A DNA stretch of 64,000 nt from Rebecca billardiae RCC1528 (lineage: Eukaryota > Haptophyta), in NCBI GenBank assembly GCA_965240325.2, contig OZ251222.1, forward strand, positions 3,100,001 through 3,164,000, given 5' to 3'. The position numbers were made by a program, and so were the translations under genes. The notes beneath the pieces are model-generated. The model searched no databases. It saw only the letters and a program-made list of their open reading frames with translations, and was not told the origin of the DNA. This document shows positions 32,601-46,645 of the stretch, piece by piece; within the stretch, counting starts at the first letter, position 1, and each line of letters begins with the position of its first letter.

Positions 32601-35460
32601 CCGCCGTCCTCGACCGATTTGCGCGGCAGGATCGTGCTCGAGAGGCCGAGGTTGCCCTTCACGAGCGCGCCGAGGTTGGCCGCGCGCTCGAGGTCGAAGC
32701 GGCGCTTGCCGCCGTCCATCTTCGCCGCGAGCATCGCCGAGAGGTCCACCGGGTTGACGAGCGCCTGCTCGGTGCCGTCGATGGAGAAGAGCGTGCCCTT
32801 CTTCTCCTTGTTGGTGTCCAGCAGCACGCTCGAGTCGGGCGAGAAGCTCAGGCCGCGCGGCGGGTACTCGCGCTTGCCGCAGCGCTTGACGAGCATGTGC
32901 GTCATCACGTCGATGACGTACACGCCGCCGGCGTGCCCGCCCGCCGCGAGCAGCGCGTCGTCGCTCGAGAACGCGAGGGCGATCACGACCTCGCCGGGCA
33001 TCTCCGTGCGGCCGATCGACTCCTTGCTCTCGACGTCCACAAACACGATCACCTTCTCGCCGCCCACGGCGACGACGTCGCCGCGGTTGGAGCCGGCGAG
33101 CGCCTTCACGTCGTCCCCGCCGCCGAGGTCGAGCCGCGACTGGCGCACGAGCAGCTTGAGCTCGTCGTACGTCTCCGTCTTCTTGAGGAAGGCCAGCTCC
33201 GGGATGCGCGGCACGCGCGCCATCCACGTCTTGGGCCGCGCGCGCCGCAGCATCAGCGTCGCGCTCCGGTGCACGGCAGCGTCGACGTTGTACACGGCGA
33301 GCGTGTCCTCGGTGACGACCGCGAGCTCCCTGCCGCGCGGGCCGAACTTGAGGTCCTGGACCTCGCCGGTCAGGAGCTGCGACTCCTCCGCCGCCTTGAC
33401 CGTGATGTCCCACTTGGCGTTGACGCCCTTGGCGCCGCCGCTGTCGGCCTTGCCGTTGGAGTCCTTGTTGAGCGCGCGCACGTGCACCTTGGAGCGGCGC
33501 ACCTTGTCGGACGAGCCGCCGCCCCACGCCTGCGCGATGGCGAGCGAGCGCCCGTCGGGCGAGAAGACCAGCTTGACGATCTCCTCCTCGTGCGGGTAGT
33601 CAAAGTTCTTCGTCTCGGACGACGGGAACTCGCCGTTCGAGCCGCGCTCGTGCCCCTTGCCCGGGATGAACCTGAGCTCGAGCCGCGTCTGCTTCGTCTT
33701 GCCGACGTTCCACGCGTACGCAGTCGCGATCCAGCGCGAGTTGTCGAGCATCGCCATCGAGACGGCGAAGGCAGTCACCTTGCTCCGCGTCGCGAAGGTG
33801 CCGCGCTCCTGCCGGTCCGTCATCAGGTCGTACTTGACCAACTCGCCCTTGGTCGTCGCCGTGAGCAGGTGGCCGTCGCGCGTGAAGGAGCACACCTTGG
33901 CGAGCGGCACGTGCTCGTTCGTGCCCTGCGAGGTGGGCAGCTGGTGCAGCTTGGCGAGCGCCTCCTTGCGGTCGAAGTCGCACACGTACGCGGCCGCGGA
34001 GGACGCCGCCGCGCTCTGCTGCTTGGTCGCCGTCACGGTGGTGCCCATGCACGCGAAGAGCTGCCGGCCGCGGCTGGCTTTCTCGACGTCCTGCATGTCA
34101 TCGGAGGTGGCAGCGGCGGCGTCCTTGTCGCGCGGCGGGTGTGAGAAGGCGATAGACCACACGGCGGCCGACTCGAGCGCGATGCTGTACTTCACCTGCG
34201 CGCGGCACGCGCCCAAGGGGCGACGGGCACGCGCTTGAGCCCGGCCGAGCCCGGCGCCGGTCGCTGGTCGCCGGTCGCCGCGCGCGCACGCGAGGCGCGC
34301 GTGCGACTGCAGGCCGGGTCGCAAGGGGTGCACGCACGCGCACGCACCTCCCACTCCTTGGTGCTGACGAGCTCGACGCGGTAGCCGGCGGCCATGCCGA
34401 CGGCCAGCAGCGAGTCGTCCTCGTTGAAGTCCATGCACGTCACCTCGTGCTCGATGATCACGCGGCGGATGTAGTCCTTGCGGTCCTCCACGCTGCCCTT
34501 GTTGCTCGAGCTGTACACAAAGAGCTCGCGCTTGTTGTTGCCGCGCACACCCTGGTTGGCGGCGAGCACGAGCCACTTCTCCTGGTTGGCGTAGGTGATG
34601 ACGGCAGAGTCGAGGTCGCGCACGAATTGCGGCACGTTCATCTCGTTCGCCGCGCCCTTGTTCACCACCGAGGAGCCAGCGAGCGTCGGCTTGTACAGCG
34701 TGAGCTTCACGTCGCTCTTCTGGCCGCTGCCCGACAGCTTCTGCTGCAGCTTGCTCTTCGGCTTGGTGAGGAAGGCGATGGCAAACCTGTCCGCACTGGG
34801 GCTCACGGCGACGTAGTAGATCTTCTCGATATCGCCCGTCTTGGCCTGCAGCGGCACGTTGACGCCCTTGCCCACCGACGGCGCCTTGCCCGACGAGGGC
34901 GTGCTGAACGCGTACAGCCGCACCTCCTTCTGGATGCGCCGGTCCTTGCTCTCGTGCTGCTTCACGTTCTTGTCCTCGCCGTCACCCGCGCCCGAGAGGT
35001 GGTACATCGTGCCGCTCGTGCTCGTCAGCCACACCACGAGCAGGCTCGTGCCGCTCGAGGACGTCGCCATGGCCACGCGGTGATACGAGGTCGAGGCGCC
35101 GGGTGCCTGCGACTGCTGCACGTCGGCGAGCAGCTCCGGGCCCTTGAGCGCCTTCGCGTCGCTGTTGATCACCGCGAAGCCGCCTCGCCCGCCGACGGCG
35201 CAGACAGCGCCCTTCGATCCGATGTCCGACATCGACGAGACCGACTTGAGACGCACACTGCCACTCTGCCCGGCCAGCGGTGCGTACTTGATTGCGCGCT
35301 CGGCGAGGTTGGCATCGACAAACTTTGCCGCCGGCGTGTCAACGGGGGTATCTTCGGCGGGGGTTGGGTCCTCGAACTCGTCGCTCGTCTCGTCGTCATC
35401 GTCGATCAACGCCTCATCGTCCATCCCGTTGGAGCTCTTCGACCGCATGAACTTCTTCAT
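29623..35460 (-). CDS. Large TRP-like cation channel with N-terminal beta-propeller region
   Basis: Five exons, 35460-34348, 34195-30510, 30390-30251, 30139-30000 and 29922-29623, give 1,792 residues; all phases agree. Residues about 30-900 are rich in WD40/PQQ-like beta repeats (AVSPSADRFAIAFLT, FNEDDSLLAVGMAAG, LVFSPDGRSLAIAQAW, LAFSSDDALLAAGGHAGG, LSFSPDSSVLLDT), a probable propeller in the cytoplasm. A helical region follows with an extra hydrophobic segment near 1190. The channel domain spans about 1300-1635: S1 (VIKSLLVLATAVGYMYFVIH), S2, S3 (NPWNLFDIALVISL), S4-like RVVQVLRGFEL, S5, a pore loop TFNMGIFGDFD, and S6 (FVGFMLIVGVVALNALIALL) created by splicing exons 2 and 3. The GDSYAHVQE after S6 resembles TRPV channels. 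The C-terminus is a charged coiled coil. Probably a Ca2+-permeable sensory channel; the gating stimulus is unknown. Confidence 0.9.
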
Positions 35461-36630
35461 GGCGCCAAGGCCGCTCGCGTGAGCAGTCTCGGTCGCGCGC
35501 GGGCAGGTGCGCGGCTAGCTTTTCGGCGGCCCGGCCGGCCGCCAGCCGCCGAGGCGAGGCGCACTCTAATAATAATCAGGGTTCGTCGGCGCCTACGTAC
35601 CCGCCATTGGATGCACCGAAAAGTCAACAGCGGGCACGGCTGTTACTCAGGCGGGTGTGGATTACTATCACCGCCTTCTAATGACCCTGTAACGGCCGGC
35701 GGGTCGCTCTGCGACCCGCTGCAGAGGCGCACAGTGAGTAGAATTAAGGGGCGGACCTACGGCCCGCCATTCGATTGGGTTGCAACGGTTGTCAATAAGT
35801 AAGTCTGACGACATATCGTCATTCAGCCGCCATAACAAGTCGCTGACGTCTGGCTGAATCTCTATGTGAGTATGTGACACCGAGCCGGCGCAGTCGGCAG
35901 TAGCGCGCGCGCACGACCGCGCGACGGCGCGCGGAGTCGGTTTTGAGTGCTTATTCCGACGGCTGGGCTGGGCTCTGGAACATATTTGCAAGTGACTCCG
36001 CGAGCGCCACGCTCGTCAGACACCTACATGACATGGTTGTCGAAATCACAAATCAATGCCGGCTGCTGTCATGCCTCATGGTCATGCGGACCGCCCCTAC
36101 TCCCTTAGACTGAGAGACTCGGACCGCAGGTCCGCGGCGGGTCGGGGGTCCGAGCGGGGTGCCAGCCACTGGGCAGCCAGGCTGACTCGTCCCGGGTGAC
36201 CCGCCGGCGGCCTGCTAAAGAATTCAAGATTGGCTACTGCTGGTTCAGGAACACCGTTCACTCTTTCAGAACCCGCGGGCGTGCGGGCGCGCGGCTCACG
36301 CGCCAGAATCATGTCTCCATTTTAAATAATATAATATAATTGTTTTCATCTCCGAAATCAAAATGACGCCCGCGGACACTCAACGGTAGCAAACAGTTTG
36401 TCTACGTCGCCTGTGCCATATCGTCGACTCTGACTCTGTGCCACATCTAGCTGAGGACTGTGACGTTCGTGGCCAGCTGGTAAACGCGCTGTATAAAGTC
36501 GTGTGTGCCCGACGTGCGGTGCCAAACGCGGCGTCAGCCACGAGCCGCAGAACTCGACGGAACGGCTATGCCGGCACGATGATGCTGGGGGCGTGGGATG
36601 GCTGTCGGCGCGCACAGCTTGCGAGCGAGC
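35461..36630. other. Intergenic DNA
   Basis: No gene is seen. It contains short AT-rich patches (for example 36322-36345) and GC-rich palindromic words near 36280-36300. Confidence 0.55.
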
Positions 36631-37386
36631 TCAGGCTCCATCCTCGGGCAGCAACACCCGATCCACCGTGAAATGGCCAACTCCGTCGATGAGACGAAAC
36701 GAAGCGTGGACCTTGACAGCATCACAGCCAAAGTCGTAGCGACCGCCATCTACGCATCGCCTGTACGCCGGCCGCGGGTCCGCGGCGAGGATGTCTCGAA
36801 TCGTCTGGGCTAGCTCGTCGCTGTTGCGTGCGAGGCGCAACTTGCTCGCTGGCACTGCTGCCACGTCGTCGAGAGCAGCCGGGGTGAATTGAACCTTGCA
36901 GAGGGGCTCACCAGCACCCTCGACCCATTCAGGTACCGCGACTGTGCGCGAGTCTGGGCGATCGTAGGCCGGAATGTACGGCTTGATGTCCACGACGGGG
37001 GTGCCGTCCACCAGATCCACGCCGCTCAGCTCGAGCATGTCGTCGCAGATGCCCTCAAGACGTGCAAGACTGAGGCCGATGTCGTTCGGCCGATGAGGGG
37101 AGCGTGTGGCGAACACGCCGATGCGCTGCCCTCCGAGACGGGGCACCTGGATCTTTGGCCGGAGAGGCTGCTCGACCACGTGGTGGAATGAGAAGAGCAG
37201 CCACACGTGCGAGAAGCCTCGGATGCCGGCGAGTGTGTCGCGCGCGTTCACATTCACTCCTGGCAAGCGCGAGATGCGCAGCCGTGCGCGTGTCGACGGG
37301 CTGTATCGCCCTTGCCGAGGCGTCGCGAACTTAGTGGGAAAGGCCGTCTCGATGAAGCCAATGGGCTTCCAGGGGCGGACGACCAT
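36631..37386 (-). CDS. trmO: TrmO-type tRNA (adenine37-N6)-methyltransferase
   Basis: 251 residues of the TrmO/TsaA (UPF0066) family, single-strand beta-barrel SAM enzymes that N6-methylate t6A37 in some tRNAs. The domain begins five residues after the chosen ATG with WKPIGFIETAFPTKFATPRQ. It continues through the family motifs NARDTLAGIRGFSHVWLLF, GVFATRSPHRPNDIGLS (the RxPxRPNxIGxS signature) and LSGVDLVDGTPVVDIKPYIP. The C-terminal part includes the usual short extension with conserved Arg and Asp residues. The frame continues upstream past 37386 without an ATG for 52 codons, so an upstream exon adding a leader is possible. No intron within the domain. The enzymatic role is known from bacterial and human TRMO; the tRNA target here is inferred. 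Confidence 0.9.
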   Translation of the reverse strand: MVVRPWKPIGFIETAFPTKFATPRQGRYSPSTRARLRISRLPGVNVNARDTLAGIRGFSHVWLLFSFHHVVEQPLRPKIQVPRLGGQRIGVFATRSPHRPNDIGLSLARLEGICDDMLELSGVDLVDGTPVVDIKPYIPAYDRPDSRTVAVPEWVEGAGEPLCKVQFTPAALDDVAAVPASKLRLARNSDELAQTIRDILAADPRPAYRRCVDGGRYDFGCDAVKVHASFRLIDGVGHFTVDRVLLPEDGA

Positions 37387-38166
37387 GGCAAGTCCCCGAT
37401 GTACAAGTAAAGGGAGGCCCTTTACTTCTCGCGAGGAGCGGCGGCCATCGTACTCAGCTTCGGGGATTTCTCCGACTCGATCGTCGCAGATTCGTGAGTC
37501 CGTTACTCTGCGCCGTAACCGGCAACCGCCAACGTGCGTCACTGCGTCCGCAGCCCACGACGGCGCGGCCCCGGGTTCCGGCGCGAAAAGCAGCCCGGAA
37601 GACCGGCAGGTGACCGTTATCCGATTGTACGCGGCCTTAATTCGCAGGCGTGATGAACGGTGCGGCGCCGAACGAACACAGCGGCACGGCCGGTGCGCTT
37701 GCGGTCGCCCACCGCAGCAAGGCGGAAAGCGTGCCGCTTCGCACAGTGGACGGCATCAACGGGCAAGCGGAGAAGCGCGCCCTTTGGCGGCAACGCAAGC
37801 ACAATGCTGGAAGAGCAACACGCTGACGCCGCGGACGAGGAGGAGATGTTCGAAACCACGCACACCCACATGGACACGCCGGCGATGACCCTCTCCGCCT
37901 TCTGGCCCGGCCCGCAGATCGAGTCACGTGCGCGCTTTGCGCCCTTCGGTTTCTCACGTTGTGCCCGCTGCCGAGGGCGGCACGCGACGTGGCGCCCGTG
38001 CGGTGTGAGGTGATGGGAGGGTGCGGGGAGGCCGCGCGAGGAGAATATCGACTGTGCCGCGTGCTTTCAGCCACCACCGCCCCCGCCTCTGTGACCACGG
38101 CCCGCCTGCTCCCTTTCCCGTTTCGCGCTCGCCGCAGCATTCAATCCGGCTGCGCATTCATGGATC
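37387..38166. other. Intergenic DNA with a weak coding candidate
   Basis: A plus-strand frame from an ATG at 37804 (MLEEQHADAADEEEMFETTH) looks more protein-like than its surroundings, but it lacks a partner exon and ends in Arg-rich shadow sequence. It may be a first exon of the downstream gene or nothing. Confidence 0.35.
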
Positions 38167-38886
38167 ATGGTACCCAACGAGGAGGCGGCCCCCGTGGCTG
38201 ATGAGGTGGCCGGCGACGTTGATCGTGCCGACGAGGACAACCGCGTGCTGGCCAGCTTGGGAAATCTCGCGCCACCCCTGAACGCTGCCACGCTCCCTTC
38301 ACCAGCGACTTCGGAGGTCGCGCAGCTCGTTGAGGGCGCACGCACATCCGGATTCGGCGCCAGCGAGGCGGACATTCCGGATGGTGTGCCTGCGTGGACA
38401 CAGCAGTGCGGCACCGCGCTGCAAGACCAAATGAGCGCGTCGATGGACTGGGTGCACGCCCAATGCGAGGTGCGCGCGCGCGCATTTCGCGGCTGCAGCC
38501 GCGAGCGGGCAGGCCCCATGCTCATCTCGCGCCCGCGCCTCTCTCCTGCGCCGTCTACTCTCGCGCAGGGCGAGCAGGCGGCAGGCTCGCTGCACGCATG
38601 CAGTGCGACGGGCCCCGCCTCAAAGCATGTCCGCGCATCTCTGGACACCGCAGCGGGAGCGCACAAGCGGCAACTCCACAGCGAAGGCGAGGGCAGCAAG
38701 CTGTCAGCGCTCATCGCCAACGCGTGCTCGTCGGACGTCAAGTGGCTGCTGATTACGCACGCTGCCACGCTGATCGTCGGCGTGTACTTCGGTCATGCTT
38801 GGAGCTCGGCGTCGTCGTCCAAGTCCACCGTTTGCGCCCCTTCGACCGGAGCGAGGGAGGCCCTGCCACAGCCACGGGTTGCCTGA
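38167..38886 (+). CDS. Putative small single-pass membrane protein, unknown family
   Basis: An open frame of 239 codons. A likely intron at 38470-38568 (99 bp, GTGCGC donor, TCTCGCGCAG acceptor, phase 0) would give 206 residues. The N-terminal half is acidic (VADEVAGDVDRADEDNRVLA) with a helix ending MDWVHAQCE. After the junction comes a helix and then one transmembrane segment (WLLITHAATLIVGVYFGHAW) about 35 residues from the C-terminus, so a near tail-anchored topology is likely. No domain recognised. Since the intron is a multiple of three and contains no stop, an intron-retained form would also be translatable. The start ATG at 38167 is the first in frame; an upstream exon is possible. 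Moderate confidence because only composition, topology and the intron support it. Confidence 0.5.
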   Translation: MVPNEEAAPVADEVAGDVDRADEDNRVLASLGNLAPPLNAATLPSPATSEVAQLVEGARTSGFGASEADIPDGVPAWTQQCGTALQDQMSASMDWVHAQCEVRARAFRGCSRERAGPMLISRPRLSPAPSTLAQGEQAAGSLHACSATGPASKHVRASLDTAAGAHKRQLHSEGEGSKLSALIANACSSDVKWLLITHAATLIVGVYFGHAWSSASSSKSTVCAPSTGAREALPQPRVA

Positions 38887-42565
<3,679 letters not shown>

Positions 42566-43912
42566 TCACTGCTTATGACGCGATCGGGAAAATCTTCGTC
42601 TAGGCCACGTCGCACGACTGCAGCTGCGGCGGCCCGTGCTCAACGAGCGCTGCGACTCCGTGCCCGCGCGTAGCCTGGGCCGTCTCGGCGCCAGACCGCC
42701 ATCGGGCTCGGAGGCAGCTTGTGCGCGTCGCCGCAACGCTCCGATGGCACGCGTCAGCGCGGACACCGAGAGCCGCCTTGGCGACGATTCGGAGCCGCGA
42801 CCCACGGCTGCCTGCCCGTTCCCGCTCGCCGCAGGATTGGGCGTGCCAGCGCTCGAGGCGGACGTCGGCCGCGCGCCCGGAGCCGTGTCCGTGGTGATGG
42901 CGGAGGCGGCGTCACGAATGGCCCCCATCGCAGAGCGCGTGGCGTTCGAGAAGCCCTCGCCAAGGGCGACGGCCAGGGCCACAGCGAGTGGCGGGTTTGT
43001 CGTCGTCAGCACCATGCGCTGCGAGCTTGAGCGCGGTGGGAGCACGACGCCTGCGGCGCGGGCCAGCTCGCCCAGTGTGACGCGGCCGTCAGCATCGATG
43101 TCGGCACCAGCCAGCACCGTCGAGCCTCGCGCGGCGCCGTCGCGAAGTGCGGTCACCAGCGTCTCGAGCGTCACGATCAGCGGCGCCGTGACGAGCATCT
43201 GTGCGGCGTCGAGCACGTTCGCGTCCAGGGAGCTGCGGAGCACGACCTGCCCTCCCACCGCCTTGCGCACGCGCGACGGTATGGCGGAGGGGGGCGCCGC
43301 GCCTCCGGAGAAGAGGTCAATCAGCTCGTCGATCGTGACTGCGCGGTCACCATTGCGGTCGGCGCGCTCGAGGAGGTCCTCGGAGGCGCGGTCCACGTCG
43401 AGCACCAGGTCCTTGAGGTCGTTGAGAAGGCGAGCGAGCTTGCGCTCGCGCCTCCCGCTCTCCGTGTCCGCGCTCATGATGTCCTCGATGTCGACCTCGC
43501 CCACAAGCACCTTGTACAGCTGCACGGGCGACAGCTCGAGCATGATGAGCTCGCGCACGAAGCCGCCGACGATGGGCGAGAGCACAGGCTGCGGAAGGCG
43601 CGCTCCGAGCGTGCCAAGGGCGTTGTACACGATCGCCCTGAAGGAGGTGCGCTCGAACCGGTACTCATGTTCGGAGGGGACGGGGGACGACAGCCACACG
43701 CTCCCGGCGCTGAGGTCAACGCTCCGAGGTCGAAGAGTCTGAGGTGCGCGCGTGCGTGCTCGGCGCAAGGCAGAGGCCGCGGTGCCGCCGAGCCGTGTTG
43801 GCGCCAACACCCCAACGAGCAAGGCTAGCACGAGTGCGGCCAGGCGGGGTGCTCGCAGGCGATGTCGGCGCAACGGAGCGTGGCTGCCCGATCGCAGAGA
43901 CACCGACACCAT
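42566..43912 (-). CDS. EF-hand protein with N-terminal leader, probably plastid or secretory
   Basis: 448 residues from the ATG at 43912. The N-terminus is basic then hydrophobic (LAALVLALLVGVLAP), ending near GGTAASALRR, as expected for a signal or bipartite plastid leader. Two EF-hand loops are visible: DRNGDRAVTIDE near residue 182 and DIDADGRVTLGE near 268, each with the acidic ligands at positions 1, 3, 5 and the terminal Glu, so Ca2+ binding is likely. Between leader and loops, a conserved-looking region includes FRAIVYNALGTLGARLPQPV and VRELIMLELSPVQLYKVLVG. The last 120 residues are Ser/Ala/Arg-rich and may include read-through of an unrecognised intron. The upstream ATG at 44086 would add 58 unlikely residues. 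The specific function is unknown. Confidence 0.82.
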   Translation of the reverse strand: MVSVSLRSGSHAPLRRHRLRAPRLAALVLALLVGVLAPTRLGGTAASALRRARTRAPQTLRPRSVDLSAGSVWLSSPVPSEHEYRFERTSFRAIVYNALGTLGARLPQPVLSPIVGGFVRELIMLELSPVQLYKVLVGEVDIEDIMSADTESGRRERKLARLLNDLKDLVLDVDRASEDLLERADRNGDRAVTIDELIDLFSGGAAPPSAIPSRVRKAVGGQVVLRSSLDANVLDAAQMLVTAPLIVTLETLVTALRDGAARGSTVLAGADIDADGRVTLGELARAAGVVLPPRSSSQRMVLTTTNPPLAVALAVALGEGFSNATRSAMGAIRDAASAITTDTAPGARPTSASSAGTPNPAASGNGQAAVGRGSESSPRRLSVSALTRAIGALRRRAQAASEPDGGLAPRRPRLRAGTESQRSLSTGRRSCSRATWPRRRFSRSRHKQ

Positions 43913-44199
43913 CGGCAGCGCGGCTGGCACGGGCGCGGCATACAGGTCGCTGCTTCGTTTTTCGGACTGCTTCGTTTTTCGGACCCGGGCGATGGCGACA
44001 GTGGCTCGCTCATCGGCGGGTGCGTGGCGGGCGCGCCGCGGCAGGGCTGAGCAGCCTGTCGGCGCGTGGGGTGACGTGCCCGTCACTATACGTCACCAGT
44101 CGGGTCGCGGTGCCTGCTGGCATCGTCCTCGGCCGCTCGCAGCTCAGGCGCTGCGCTGATCGGTACGCCCGCGCTTACGCTGTGCGCGCCGGCCGGGCC

Positions 44200-44850
44200 C
44201 AGCGCAAGCGCCTCGATGAAGGCGGCTAAGGGCGTCAAGCCGTACTCGGTTGAGGCGAACGCGGAGGCCTACAAGATATAGCGCGCGGTAGTTGCCCAGA
44301 AGGCGGCTGCCATGCGGTGGTGTTGGGGCGCGCGGCTGCGTGCTCGGCCGACAACGAGCCCTCTGGCGTGCTCGCATCATCGAAGTTGAGTGTGTTCACA
44401 GCCACGCCGGCGGGGATGCGCTGGAAGATTGCTCCAGCCTTCCGCGCCAACGTTGAGCTTGCCAAGCAGTAGTCGGCACGCCAGGCCGCCAAGCTCGCGC
44501 GCCTGCGTGAGCAGCACGAGGCCGAACTTGTTGACGTGCGCTAGGCTGAGGCGGTGAGGTTCGACGCGGCTGAGCTCGCCGACCAGCTCGGTATCCTTCC
44601 TGTACCCGCCGTAGAGGTCGCCGCGCCGAAGCCGGACAACATGCGGCTCAATGATGGCCAGAATGACTCGTGGTCGTTGCGGGAAATCAACCAGAAGAAG
44701 GCCGCGCGAGCTGCGCAGAAGGAGGCGGAGGCAGCGCGTGCGCGTGCTGGCCCGCGGTCCGAAAGTTCACCCGGTCGACGTCGACGGCGAACGCCGGACG
44801 GTGCCCGCGTCGCAGGGTCTGGAGTCGCTGACATCGACAGTCGCCTGGTG
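44200..44850 (+). pseudogene. Decayed coding sequence, unknown family
   Basis: A protein-like reading breaks repeatedly. KGVKPYSVEANAEAYKI runs into TAG at 44279-44281. After a frame change, MRWKIAPAFRANVELAKQ meets TAG at 44470-44472. Then SARQAAKLARLREQHEAEL meets another TAG, and then RFDAAELADQLGILPVPAVE continues to an Ala/Arg/Glu coiled-coil-like end at about 44780. All three stops are TAG. No family is recognised. Confidence 0.5.
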
Positions 44851-45440
44851 AGCATGCTTACCTGCCCCTGGGATTGGCTGCTACACGCACGTGATGTCTG
44901 GAATGTATGATGCCGTCAGCCCGACTCGAATGGCCTACCAGGCCGCAGCTGCTAGCAGACTCCGCGTGCGTGCTGAGAGCATGCGGTCCGAAAGTGGTCG
45001 ACGGTGCCCGCGGTGGCGCAGCCGCAGCTGCCGCCTGGGGCTGGCGCGGAAGCTGAGTGAGCAGGTTCGTCCGTTCCTGAGGTGGTCTACTGCATGTATG
45101 TAATGTCTAGAATGCATGCATGATGCCGTTAGCCCGACTCACACGGCTCACTGAGTCAGACCGCTCACCAGGCAGCGGCTCTGACTCGGCGCGCGCGCTG
45201 AGAGCCCGCGGGTCCGAAAGTTGAAGCATGCCGTCGGCGGCCCCGTCGTGGACCTCGTGGCGTCCGTGGGGCACATGGTAGTGGAACAAAGTCGTCTAAA
45301 TGGCACATAGCCGCTGGGTTGTACCTCAGGCACACCCTGGGGGTGCCGCCAGACGCGATCTCGAGCCCGCAGACCCCCGTGGGCGCCGCCGCCATGGTGC
45401 ACAAAAAGTGAACAGCAATCGGGTCCGAAAGTTGAAGCAG
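44745..45440 (+). repeat. Degenerate tandem repeat, period about 210-230 bp
   Basis: GGTCCGAAAGT recurs near 44757, 44988, 45210 and 45419 (spacings 231, 222 and 209). Between them, words such as ATGCCGTCAGCCCGACTC / ATGCCGTTAGCCCGACTC and GCTGAGAGC recur in order. The units are diverged and appear non-coding, starting inside the decayed gene. Confidence 0.65.
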
Positions 45441-46645
45441 CGACCTGTAGTCGGCGGGCATCTTTGATACGGACGTGCCATTTTGGAATTGTTGACGGAC
45501 GATAAACCGATAATAAAACCACTATACTACGATGCGTGGGCGGAAAAAAAACCGAATCGAAATAGCCATGACACCGGCCACGGAGCCTGCGGTCACCACC
45601 ATGCGTCGGTGTCTGTCACTCATCACTCATCAGCCGCGCAGCGCCGTTCAATACGCGGTACTCACAGCAGCGCCGATTCCGATCACGAATACGGGCTACT
45701 GCGAGATTAATTAGAAATATAGAATAATGACTTGATGTAGATTGTAGTCTCGCGATGTGCTGCCGACGCGCGGTGATCGTCTCGGCATGAGCACGGTCTG
45801 ATCCGACTCCGGACCGACTGGCTGCAGTGCATCGCCGACGGAGCCGTGCCTGTCGAGTGTCGACGCAAACCCGATACCGTATCGATATATATATATACAC
45901 AGCGCAAGATTTCGGAAAAGATGTCGTTACGGGCCCCCCCCTGCACCCGCCCGCTCGCGGAAATTCAGCATGGCGACGCGCGGCGCGCTGAAGGGCGGGG
46001 AGCGTGCGCGCGCAGTCCCAGACTACCCCGACGAATTTCCCCGAGCGTCTCCCCATCGATCCAAGACACCCCGCCCTGCCCACAGCTCGAGATCGGAACA
46101 GGTGCAGTTGAGGTCGCGTGCCGCGCGGGCGGCTCGGGCGCCAGTGCGCACCTGTTTTTATGGATGGCCACAGAACACCCTTCTTCCTCGGTGAGGAGGC
46201 CATGCACGGCAGCCACAGGTGCGTATGCATTCGACTGAAGCCTGATCCGCAGCCGGCTGCTGCTCCGAGCACGCACGCCGCTCGAGTTTGGAGCTGCGCG
46301 GCACTAGCACTTCTCCGAGGCGATGATGCCAGGCGTGTGGGGTCAGATCACTGCGATGGCGCGCGAGGAGGGCGGCGACTAGGCGTCGCCGCCCGGCGAT
46401 AACGGCGGAAGTTGTTGCGGCCCCGCCTCTCGCGGCCCCGCCTGCAGCACTCCGCTTACGGCGTTCGTGTCCACCGCCCAGATCGAGCCCTCAGAGCGGA
46501 TGCGGCTCGACGCCTCACACGGCGGGTGCAACCTGCAGCGCCGCCCCGCATGACCCAGCTGCCCGCGCGGCAGCTGCCGAGACCACGTGCCCGCGGCTCG
46601 ACCCCTCCGTGTTGACCGCCGTCGTGTCACTACCGCCGCCTGGCC

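Noticed and set aside
30986-34144. 1,052-codon open frame on the plus strand
   Set aside because: It is the antisense shadow of the TRP-like channel exon; GC-rich third positions leave the opposite strand free of stops, and the translation is Arg/His/Leu-rich with no domain.
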